Source of the DNA: Akkermansia muciniphila
GTDB taxonomy: Bacteria > Verrucomicrobiota > Verrucomicrobiia > Limisphaerales > JADLHS01
Reading direction: 5' to 3'
DNA length: 33,797 nt
Assembly (NCBI GenBank): GCA_945882065.1
Contig: CAMCWI010000010.1
Coordinates: forward strand, 1-33,797
This document shows, piece after piece, positions 15,980-23,030 of the stretch (positions are counted from its first letter, which is position 1; the number at the start of each line of letters is the position of its first letter). Both the position numbers and the translations under genes were made by a program. Below the pieces are notes generated by a model. The model ran no database searches. It had not been told where the DNA came from and saw nothing but the letters and a program-made list of their open reading frames with translations.

Positions 15980-17350
15980 TTATTTCTCTGCGATGCAGTA
16001 GAGGTTTTGTTTTCCACGCAGGAACAATTCATTTCCCACGATCGCAATGGATGCGTCAGCTCCTTCACCGATCGAATTCGTGGCGACGATTTCCAGCGTG
16101 TCGCTTTGTTTGAGCACGACGCATTTGCCTTCGCGACTCGAAACGTAGAGATGATTCTTCGATGCCACGGGCGAAGCGTAGGCATTGAATACGCCAGGCA
16201 ATGATGCTGCTTCGAAATATGCCTTGCCGGTGCGCGTGTCGAAGCAGGACAAGGCCGCCCCGCGACTGGATAGAAAATAGAGCCGGTTGCCCGACAGTGC
16301 TGGCGACGGCACGTAGGGAGTGTTCTTGTCATGACTCCAACGCACAGCATCCGTGCCCGTCAGATCCCCGGTGCGCCCGAGAGTGATCGCCTGCACGGAC
16401 GCGCCCCGGAAACCGCTGGTGGCGTATACGGTGTCCGCGTCCGCCACGGCTGACGGGATCATGTTCGCCGTGTACCCGCCGCACTGCCAGAGTTGTTTGC
16501 CTGTCGCAACGTCGTAACTGCGGACTGTCATCGTCGCGCCCACGATCACCTGCTGCTGGCCTTTGAAATCCACGATCAGCGGCGTGACCCAGCCGCTTTC
16601 TTCCTCTCGCGCCGTGCGCCAGAGTTCTTTACCCGTGTTTTTGTCGAGCGCGGTGATGAAGTCGTCTCCCTCGTGATCCCAGTTCACGATCACCACATCT
16701 CCGCGCAATGCAGGCGAGGCTGCTTCACCAAACGTTCCGCGCATCCGCATCTGGCCGAATTCTTTTGACCACTTCAAGTTTCCTTCCATGTCGTAGCAAT
16801 ACAGTCCACGCGACCCAAAAAATGCGAGCACCACTTTTCCATCCGTGATCGGCGATGCCGAGGCAAATCCGTGATCTTGATGATGTCCCTCGTGCGGCAC
16901 TTCTTCCTTCGCGATTTTCTGCCAGAGCGTTTTGCCCGTCTTGCGATCCAAGCACATCACGGTGAATTGAAATTTATCCGTGGGTTTTTCTGAGCGGCCC
17001 ATCCCGCCTTCACGACGGCGACGCCCATCTCCCGGCGCGTTCGTGTTGACGATGACTGGTGGCGGTTCGACCGGCTTCACCTCTGCTTTCTTCTCCGGGC
17101 CAACGGCGGCGAGGATGAAAAGTTTATCGCCCCAAATCACGGGTGTGGCCGAACCGTGCCCGGGCAGTTTTACCTTCCACTTCACATTCTTGGTGTCGCT
17201 CCATTCGGTGGGCGGGCTGGATTCCGGCGCAGTGCCATTGGCGAACGGTCCGCGCCACGCAGGCCAGTTGGCCGGGTCAATATCAGCAGCGTTGGAGAAA
17301 TGAGAGACGAACAACACTGTAACGCAGAGGATGGATATCGTGATTTTCAT
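15980..17350 (-). CDS. PQQ-like beta-propeller repeat protein, exported
   Basis: The product has 456 residues with an N-terminal Sec signal (about 1-21, ending SHFSNAA) and the opening segment WPAWRGPFANG typical of this group. Blade motifs include CLDRKTGKTLWQKIA, LDKNTGKELWRTAR, YDVATGKQLWQCGG and FDTRTGKAYFEAA. A low-complexity Arg/Gly-rich insertion (GDGRRRREGGMGR, about residues 107-119) lies between blades 1 and 2. It resembles the protein at 10286 in type but is a different subgroup. It probably acts in the periplasm as a scaffold or quinoprotein-like protein; activity is not predictable. It is convergent with tRNA-His, 19 bp away. Confidence 0.88.
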   Translation of the reverse strand: MKITISILCVTVLFVSHFSNAADIDPANWPAWRGPFANGTAPESSPPTEWSDTKNVKWKVKLPGHGSATPVIWGDKLFILAAVGPEKKAEVKPVEPPPVIVNTNAPGDGRRRREGGMGRSEKPTDKFQFTVMCLDRKTGKTLWQKIAKEEVPHEGHHQDHGFASASPITDGKVVLAFFGSRGLYCYDMEGNLKWSKEFGQMRMRGTFGEAASPALRGDVVIVNWDHEGDDFITALDKNTGKELWRTAREEESGWVTPLIVDFKGQQQVIVGATMTVRSYDVATGKQLWQCGGYTANMIPSAVADADTVYATSGFRGASVQAITLGRTGDLTGTDAVRWSHDKNTPYVPSPALSGNRLYFLSSRGAALSCFDTRTGKAYFEAASLPGVFNAYASPVASKNHLYVSSREGKCVVLKQSDTLEIVATNSIGEGADASIAIVGNELFLRGKQNLYCIAEK

Positions 17351-17410
17351 AGGTTGAACATGGACGGATCGCTTAAATCGATATTCACAAACATCCGCAC
17401 ATTCCGCAAG

Positions 17411-17440
17411 CGCCCAGCAAATTAGCGCCCAGCAAATTAG
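17411..17440. repeat. Tandem 15-bp duplication
   Basis: CGCCCAGCAAATTAG occurs twice without a gap (17411-17425 and 17426-17440) in the 348-bp non-coding gap 17351-17698. The rest of that gap consists of the palindromic element and the 9-bp repeat listed below. I see no gene in it. Confidence 0.9.
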
Positions 17441-17453
17441 GGAGGGTGAAATG

Positions 17454-17613
17454 GGGTGTGATTAAAGTAGGGTGAGACTGACAAAGGTCTGCGACTGGTA
17501 GGGCGCATCAGTCCCTGCGCGCCGGGCTTGGTCAGTCAGACAACAGCGCGCACGAAGTGATGCGCCCTACCAATTCGGTCATGCGGTTGCCCTCACCCGT
17601 TTGTAATCACACC
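17454..17613. repeat. Nested palindromic element, copy 1
   Basis: The outer arms are GGTGTGATTAAAGTAGGGTG (in 17454-17476) and CACCCGTTTGTAATCACACC (in 17592-17613), inverted to each other. Inside is an independent palindrome: TGGTAGGGCGCATCAGTCCC (from 17496) against the inverted arm ending GATGCGCCCTACCA (17546-17572). A third short pair, GACTGAC/GTCAGTC, lies between the two levels. No coding sequence is evident. Confidence 0.85.
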
Positions 17614-17635
17614 GCTTTGGGATTCTCCAGATTCT

Positions 17636-17661
17636 TTTCGTGTGTTTCGTGTGTTTCGTGG
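17636..17661. repeat. TTTCGTGTG tandem repeat
   Basis: TTTCGTGTG occurs twice in tandem (17636 and 17645), followed by a partial third unit TTTCGTGG (17654-17661). It lies 38 bp before the aldo/keto reductase start. It resembles one arm of a larger repeat, but no inverted partner is seen. Confidence 0.8.
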
Positions 17662-17698
17662 TTAATCCTTTTGCGTTGGTCGGTTTATTTAATTCAAG

Positions 17699-18643
17699 AT
17701 GAAGACAATCAAACTGGGAACAAGTTCACTCACCGCAAGCCGTCTGGCCTTCGGCTGCTGGCGCATCGCGGGCACGCGCGACAATCTTAAATCCGCTGCC
17801 GAAGCAGATGCGGAGGCACGCACGGCCGTTGTCGCTGCTTACGAAGCGGGCTACACACTGTTCGATGGTGCGGATATCTATGGCGGTGGGCGTGCTGAGG
17901 AGATTCTCGGCGCAACTCTGAAATCTGTTCCCGGAATGCGCGAACGCATCCTCATCACGAGCAAAAGCGGCGTGCGCCACGCAGGTTCACCGACTCCTGA
18001 CGCGCCAGGACGCTATGATTTCTCGCCGGATTACATCGTGAAGTCTTGCGAGGAATCGCTCAAGCGGCTCGGCATCGAGACCATTGATCTCTACATGCTG
18101 CATCGCCCGGATTATCTCGGCGACCCGCACGAGATTGCTGGCGCGTTCGCGCAACTTTACGACGCTGGCAAGGTGCGGTTCTTTGGCGTGAGCAACTTTC
18201 GTCCGTCGCTTGTCAACGCGTTGCAGGCGGCGTGTCCGTTTCCGCTCGCGGTGAATCAAGTGGAGATTAGCCTCGCGCAACTCGCCGCGTTCGAGGATGG
18301 GACGCTGGATCAATGTCTGGAGAAGAACATCACGCCGATGGCGTGGAGTCCGCTGGGCGCGGGCTTGCTTGGCGATGGCGCGAAGCGTTTGCTTCCCGCG
18401 CAACAAGGTTACAAGACCGACGACATCGTGAAGGTGCTGGATGAAATTGCCGCCGCGCGTGGCGTGAGCCGGACGGTGATTGCGTTCGCGTGGCTGCTGC
18501 GACATCCGAGCAAGATTGTTCCCATCGTGGGCACGACGAATCCCGGACGCATCCGCGAGGCGGTGAAGGCAACCGAGTTCGAGTTAAGCCGTGAGGAATG
18601 GTATCGCCTCTTCATCGCCGCGCGTGGGGAAGCGTTGCCGTGA
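17699..18643 (+). CDS. Aldo/keto reductase
   Basis: This is an NAD(P)H-dependent oxidoreductase with a TIM-barrel fold that reduces aldehydes or ketones, including sugars. Its 314 residues contain the catalytic Asp/Tyr region FDGADIYGGGRAEEILG, the lysine in ILITSKSGV, the histidine in LYMLHRPDYL, and the C-terminal cofactor loop IVPIVGTTNPGRIREA. The length is normal and the ATG start gives the expected KLGTSSLTASRLAFGCW opening. It is isolated by palindromic repeats on both sides. The substrate cannot be deduced. Confidence 0.93.
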   Translation: MKTIKLGTSSLTASRLAFGCWRIAGTRDNLKSAAEADAEARTAVVAAYEAGYTLFDGADIYGGGRAEEILGATLKSVPGMRERILITSKSGVRHAGSPTPDAPGRYDFSPDYIVKSCEESLKRLGIETIDLYMLHRPDYLGDPHEIAGAFAQLYDAGKVRFFGVSNFRPSLVNALQAACPFPLAVNQVEISLAQLAAFEDGTLDQCLEKNITPMAWSPLGAGLLGDGAKRLLPAQQGYKTDDIVKVLDEIAAARGVSRTVIAFAWLLRHPSKIVPIVGTTNPGRIREAVKATEFELSREEWYRLFIAARGEALP

Positions 18644-18691
18644 TGGAGTTCTGAAACAAATCACCCCGTGGCGACGTAAAAGAGTTTCCGT

Positions 18692-18979
18692 TCAGTTTAT
18701 AATTTCTCTTAGCCTCGTTGTGAGCGCACTAAGTTCTGACTTCTTCATCGAGAAAACTTCCGTCTTGTATGCAGCGTCTAGTTTCAATTCTCTGATCGCG
18801 CTGGCTTTCCCTCCGTCCGTGATGAAAATGTCCGCGTAAGGAAGTGCGCAAGCCGCGCGCGTGATGTCATACTGGTCGCGCGGTTCAATTTTCTCCCTGC
18901 GATAAAGTTGCATGGCATGAAGCTCTGCTTTTATTTTCAGGGTGGGGATGAAATTCACCTTTCTCCCACGCAGATTCAA
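18692..18979 (-). pseudogene. C-terminal gene fragment truncated at a palindromic element
   Basis: The open frame gives at most 95 residues starting at TTG, with an in-frame TAA directly upstream. The left arm of the nested palindrome begins at 18983. The part QYDITRAACALPYADIFITD and the following helical tail look like the end of a larger soluble protein (a PIN-like pattern in which acidic residues follow a conserved PYxDIFxTD). The N-terminal part expected for such a protein is missing. The repeat probably replaced or displaced the 5' end. The family assignment is uncertain, and it could instead be a short intact gene. Confidence 0.5.
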
Positions 18980-18982
18980 TTA

Positions 18983-19127
18983 GGGTGTGATTAAAGTCGG
19001 GTGAGGCTATGCTTGATGGAATTCTCCCCCTCGTTCTCGTCCTCGCCCTCGAAATTTCACAACAAAACCGAGGACGAGAACGACAACGAGGACGACTCTA
19101 CACCCTGACCCGTTTGTGATCACACCC
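18983..19127. repeat. Nested palindromic element, copy 2
   Basis: The outer arms GGTGTGATTAAAGTCGGGTG (in 18983-19005) and GACCCGTTTGTGATCACACC (in 19105-19127) are almost identical to those of copy 1. The interior differs: TCGTTCTCGTCCTCG (19031-19045) pairs with CGAGGACGAGAACGA (19069-19083). Both copies have the same left-to-right orientation and flank the aldo/keto reductase gene. Confidence 0.85.
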
Positions 19128-19190
19128 GACAGTGCTGTACTCAGCATAACGGAATTGCCTATCACCGATTATTCCGCTCAACTGCTCGCG

Positions 19191-21149
19191 ATGAACCACC
19201 ACCATATTGTCCAACTCTCAACCGTCATGTCTTCCCTGCTTATGGCGTGTGCTACTGCCGCTACGCTTGGCGCGACTCCATCTCCGCAGGCCGCCGCCGC
19301 ATTGCGCGCTGCCGCCGAACCTCTGACGCCACGGAAAGCGCCGACAGGTCATCTCTCGAACTACGATGAATCCAAAGTCGGCAACCATATCCTGCCCGAT
19401 CCGCTCGTGTTGCACAATGGCGAGCCGGTGCGTGACCCGGAAACATGGCTCAACATTCGCCGCGCGGAAATTCTCAAGCTCTACGAGACCGAAATTTTCG
19501 GCAGCGTTCCCAGCACCGCGCCGAAGATGAAATTTGAAGTGGTGAAAACCGACACAAACGCGATGGGAGGTTCCGCCATCCGAAAGGACATCGTCGCGCG
19601 CATGGGTGACGGGCCGGACGCGCCCAAGGTGAATGTCGTGCTTTATCTTCCAGCGAACGCAAAACAACCGTCGCCCGTCCTGCTGCATTTGCTTTTTGGA
19701 AATCCTCCCGTCAGCGATCCGGGCGCGGTTTCATCCGGTACGAATCGCCCGCCCGAACACGGGCCGATCCGTGACATCCTGGCGCGCGGTTACGGTTACG
19801 CTTCGTTCCGCTACACGGAAATCGAAGGCGACGGAAAAACGAACAATGTGAATATCGCGCGACGGCTTGCACTTGCGGCCGGCCAGACCGAACCCGTCAC
19901 CGGCGAGTGGGGCACGATCACCGCATGGGCGTGGGGCGCGAGTTGTGTTCTGGATTTTCTCCAGGAAGATGGCGACGTGGACATGCACCGCGTCGCGCTC
20001 ATCGGTCATTCGCGGCTCGGCAAGACTGCGCTTTGGGCCGGTGCGCGTGATCCGCGGTTCGCCCTGGTGTTCGCGAGTTGTTCCGGCGAGATGGGTGCAT
20101 CGCTCTCGCGTCGCGACTTTGGCGAAAGCTTGGATGACGTCATTGCAAATTTTCCGCGCTGGATGGTTTCGGGCTTTTTAAAATTCTCCGGTCGCTGGAA
20201 CGACATACCGGTGGACTCGCACATGATCATCGCTCTCAACGCCCCGCGCCCCGTGTTCATCACCGGCGGCACGGACGATCTCTGGGCTGACCCTTACGGC
20301 CAATTTCTGGCCCAAGTCGCCGCAGGGCCGGTTTATCGTCTGCTGGGGAAGCGTGATCTCGGCACGACTGAAATGCCGCTCGACAAGCCGCTGATCTCCG
20401 GCGAACTCGGTTTTCACCTGCACACGGGCGGTCATTCGATAACTGCCGAGGATTGGAAAGCGTTTCTGGATTTTGCGGACGGCCAGTTGAAATCCAAATC
20501 CACGCAGAAGGCGCAACGCTTTGAAAAGAAAATCACCGTCACCGCCAAGTTCAATTATCTGCTCTCGTTGCCGGAGGATTACACCAAATCGAAAACCAAG
20601 TGGCCGCTCGTGATGTTCCTCCACGGCTCGGGCGAAAGCGGCAAAAACATTCACAAGGTCAAGACCCACGGCCCGGCCAAACTCGCCGACGTGAACGGCC
20701 CATTTCCGTTCATCCTCGTCTCGCCGCAATCGGCGCGACGCGGCTGGGATCCTGACAAACTCAACGCATTGCTCGATGCGGTGATCAAAAAATATCGCGT
20801 GGACAAGGATCGTGTGTATCTGACCGGCCTGAGCATGGGCGGCTACGGCACTTGGGATCTGGCGGCGGCTTATCCCGAAAAGTTTGCGGCCATCGCGCCC
20901 ATCTGCGGCGGCGGCGATCCATCGGATGCTCCCGCGATCGCGAAGCTGCCCATCTGGGTTTTCCACGGCGCGAAAGACAAGACCGTGCCGCTCGACAGGT
21001 CGGAGAAAATGGTGGAAGCCGTCAAAGCAGCAGGAGGCAATCCCAAGTTCACAGTGTATCCCGACGCGGCTCACGACTCATGGAGGCAGACCTACAACGA
21101 TCCCGAATTCTACAAGTGGCTGCTGGCTCAAAATCGCGGCAAACGTTGA
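19191..21149 (+). CDS. Two-domain carbohydrate esterase, CE15-like plus CE1-like
   Basis: The product has 652 residues from ATG 19191; the track's GTG at 19116 is inside the palindromic repeat. A probable signal region (about 8-30) precedes the first domain (about 60-430). That domain resembles CE15 glucuronoyl esterases: GHSRLGKTALWAGARDPRFA (Ser about 274), SCSGEMGAS with a candidate acid, and HTGGHSITAEDW (His about 415). The second domain (about 445-652) is a CE1/dienelactone-hydrolase-like esterase with VMFLHGSGESG, GLSMGGYGTWD (Ser about 548), GAKDKTVP (Asp about 596) and DAAHDSW (His about 628). Both triads look complete. CE15 cleaves lignin-glucuronoxylan ester bonds, and CE1 removes feruloyl or acetyl groups. 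It is convergent with the next gene, 4 bp apart. Confidence 0.88.
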   Translation: MNHHHIVQLSTVMSSLLMACATAATLGATPSPQAAAALRAAAEPLTPRKAPTGHLSNYDESKVGNHILPDPLVLHNGEPVRDPETWLNIRRAEILKLYETEIFGSVPSTAPKMKFEVVKTDTNAMGGSAIRKDIVARMGDGPDAPKVNVVLYLPANAKQPSPVLLHLLFGNPPVSDPGAVSSGTNRPPEHGPIRDILARGYGYASFRYTEIEGDGKTNNVNIARRLALAAGQTEPVTGEWGTITAWAWGASCVLDFLQEDGDVDMHRVALIGHSRLGKTALWAGARDPRFALVFASCSGEMGASLSRRDFGESLDDVIANFPRWMVSGFLKFSGRWNDIPVDSHMIIALNAPRPVFITGGTDDLWADPYGQFLAQVAAGPVYRLLGKRDLGTTEMPLDKPLISGELGFHLHTGGHSITAEDWKAFLDFADGQLKSKSTQKAQRFEKKITVTAKFNYLLSLPEDYTKSKTKWPLVMFLHGSGESGKNIHKVKTHGPAKLADVNGPFPFILVSPQSARRGWDPDKLNALLDAVIKKYRVDKDRVYLTGLSMGGYGTWDLAAAYPEKFAAIAPICGGGDPSDAPAIAKLPIWVFHGAKDKTVPLDRSEKMVEAVKAAGGNPKFTVYPDAAHDSWRQTYNDPEFYKWLLAQNRGKR

Positions 21150-21153
21150 CCGC

Positions 21154-22011
21154 TCACCAGATTTTTTTTAATCCGGCCAGAGACAACGCCGTGCATTCCA
21201 TCGGAGTCTTTCCATCCGGATAGGCTTCCTGTTCAACCGTGATCCACTCCGTGCCACCGACTTCGCGACACGCCTTGAGCGTGGCGACCCAGTCCACAGA
21301 ATCCTGGCCAAGGATCGCCTTCTTGCCTGCCTCCTCTTTCACCACAGTCGGTTTGAAATGCGTGATCTTGGTGCGCCCCGGATGACGCCGGACAAGTTCC
21401 GCCGGATTCAACCCCGCCGTGGCCGACCATCCGCAATCCTGCTGCAACACCACATCCTGGCTCGTGCGTTCGGCGAACAAATCCCAATACGTCTTGTCCC
21501 CGTCTTTTTTGAATTCGTGCGTGTGATTGTGATAGCCGCAATACATCCCCAGCGGCTTGAGCTTCTCGGCCGCCTTGTTGAACGTCTCCGCCAGCTCCTT
21601 GCTTTTCTCTGGATGAGAAAAATCTCCATCGCCCGGCACGATCAAAAATTTGCACCCAAGAGCCTGATGGAATTCAATCGTGCGCTGCAATTCGTCGCCA
21701 CGGAAGCTGCCGGTCTTGATGTGCGTTCCCGCTGGAGCCAGTTTCAATTCATCCAAGCGCGCACGCAGCTCCTTTGGTTTGCCGCTGTATTTGTGGTAAC
21801 CGGCGAACTCCACGCCATCAAAACCCATCGTTGCGATCTGCGCAAGCGCGGCGTCGAAATCCTTCGAGCAATCATCGCGCACGGAATAAAGCTGCACGGA
21901 GATGCGCGGGTTGGAAACGCCAGCAGCCCAAAGCGACGGCTTCAAAGTGAACGCAGCCGCAGCCGCGACGAATGTTTTGACGAAATTTCGACGGGTCAGA
22001 TTGGTGTTCAT
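21154..22011 (-). CDS. Sugar phosphate isomerase/epimerase family protein, Tat-exported
   Basis: The product has 285 residues from ATG 22011; the track start at 22071 is less likely because it would bury the signal. The N-terminus carries a twin-arginine motif TRRNFVK followed by a hydrophobic region (FVAAAAAFTLKPSLWAA), so it should be exported folded. The rest is a xylose-isomerase-like TIM barrel (AP endonuclease 2 superfamily) with ISVQLYSVRDD, GFDGVEFAGYH, the metal-site-like GYHNHTHEF and a C-terminal WITVEQEAYPDG. Enzymes of this group isomerise, epimerise or split sugars; some act on 3-keto-glycosides. Being exported suggests an oligosaccharide-type substrate rather than a sugar phosphate. 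Confidence 0.9.
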   Translation of the reverse strand: MNTNLTRRNFVKTFVAAAAAFTLKPSLWAAGVSNPRISVQLYSVRDDCSKDFDAALAQIATMGFDGVEFAGYHKYSGKPKELRARLDELKLAPAGTHIKTGSFRGDELQRTIEFHQALGCKFLIVPGDGDFSHPEKSKELAETFNKAAEKLKPLGMYCGYHNHTHEFKKDGDKTYWDLFAERTSQDVVLQQDCGWSATAGLNPAELVRRHPGRTKITHFKPTVVKEEAGKKAILGQDSVDWVATLKACREVGGTEWITVEQEAYPDGKTPMECTALSLAGLKKIW

Positions 22012-22187
22012 TAAAAAATGATTAACAGTGGGCGGGGGTTCATGTCCAGAGCTTAAAACAACACGAGGCACTCAACGGACAGAATCAGATGAAAACAGAC
22101 TTGGCGACGGTTCGAATTTGCCTCGCCATTCACATCCCGGCTACCCTTTGCCGCATTACGAACAATGCGAATGTCTCGTTTCAACAA

Positions 22188-22883
22188 ATGACAAATCTTC
22201 GTCCACGAAATTCTTTGTTTGCGCTCCAACCCTTTGTTCTTTTCATGATCGCATTGATCGTCGGCAGTTGCGCCACCACCCGCCCGCCCTTGAGCGTGAA
22301 ATCACCCAACCGCGTTCTCTTCGTCGGCAACAGCTTCACCTATTACAACGGCGGATTGGAAAAACATGTGAAACAACTCGTGCTCGCTGCGAATGGTGAC
22401 TCCAGTTCCCAAGCAAACCGCGCAACGAAGGGCGGCGCGACACTGAAAATTCTCGACAATCTGCCCTGGGTGCATGAAACCATTCGCACGGGCCGTTATG
22501 ATGTCGTGATTATTCAGGAAGACATCCCGGAATTGAAGGAGCATTCGGTGCAACCCTTCTTTGAACATGCCCGCAAGTTCAATCAGGAAATCAAAAACGC
22601 AGGCGGACGAACCGTTTTCTTCATGGCTTGGCCGTACGAGCGTCTGAATTGGATAACGCAGGAGCAGATCGCTCAGGCGCATCGAGAGATCGGCAAAGAA
22701 TTGTCTGCACCGGTCGCAGCGGTCGGGCTGGCCTTTCAACGATCTCTGGCAACACGGCCCGAACTGGCCATGCTGGGCCGCGACAAGGAACACGAAACAA
22801 TTCACGGCACCTATCTCGCCGCCTGCGTGATATTCGCGACATTGTTTGACCAAAGTCCTGTCGGCCTGGAATACCATCCATAG
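22188..22883 (+). CDS. SGNH/GDSL-like hydrolase lipoprotein, ending at an in-frame TAG
   Basis: The product has 231 residues from ATG 22188; the track start at 22089 would put 33 residues before the signal. It has a hydrophobic signal (FVLFMIALIVGSC) with a lipobox-like VGSC. It continues with RVLFVGNSFTYYNGG (SGNH block I with Ser) and DVVIIQED, and ends its conserved part with HETIHGTYLAACVIFATLF, the block V His region. The stop TAG at 22881-22883 comes right after SPVGLEYHP. The same frame then runs on for 22 sense codons to TAA (22950-22952) and encodes what looks like the family's normal C-terminus. The gene therefore carries a nonsense mutation, is read through, or contains a sequence error. 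The catalytic residues lie before the TAG. Confidence 0.82.
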   Translation: MTNLRPRNSLFALQPFVLFMIALIVGSCATTRPPLSVKSPNRVLFVGNSFTYYNGGLEKHVKQLVLAANGDSSSQANRATKGGATLKILDNLPWVHETIRTGRYDVVIIQEDIPELKEHSVQPFFEHARKFNQEIKNAGGRTVFFMAWPYERLNWITQEQIAQAHREIGKELSAPVAAVGLAFQRSLATRPELAMLGRDKEHETIHGTYLAACVIFATLFDQSPVGLEYHP

Positions 22884-22952
22884 GGAATTTCACGCGGGGA
22901 CGCCGTATTTCTCCAGCTCATCGCATGGAAGACGGTCGAGGATTGGAAATAA
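22884..22952 (+). other. Displaced C-terminal tail of the SGNH-like gene
   Basis: In frame with the gene before it, directly after TAG, the sequence encodes GISRGDAVFLQLIAWKTVED plus WK and then TAA. An FLQxIAWxTV-type ending is what I expect at the C-terminus of this hydrolase group. See the finding on the internal TAG. Confidence 0.7.
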
Positions 22953-23030
22953 TATTTTTCCCCAACTCACGACAAAGCTCGACTTCCGCTTTTCAAAGAA
23001 ATAAAAACAGCCCAACAAAATCAAAATCAC

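Noticed and set aside
17411-17661. Possible CRISPR-like repeats
   Set aside because: Units are directly tandem or palindromic, with no regular spacers and no cas genes in the window.
20178-21074. 298-aa minus-strand ORF opposite the CE15-CE1 esterase gene
   Set aside because: Shadow of a well-supported gene; no domain or start signal of its own.
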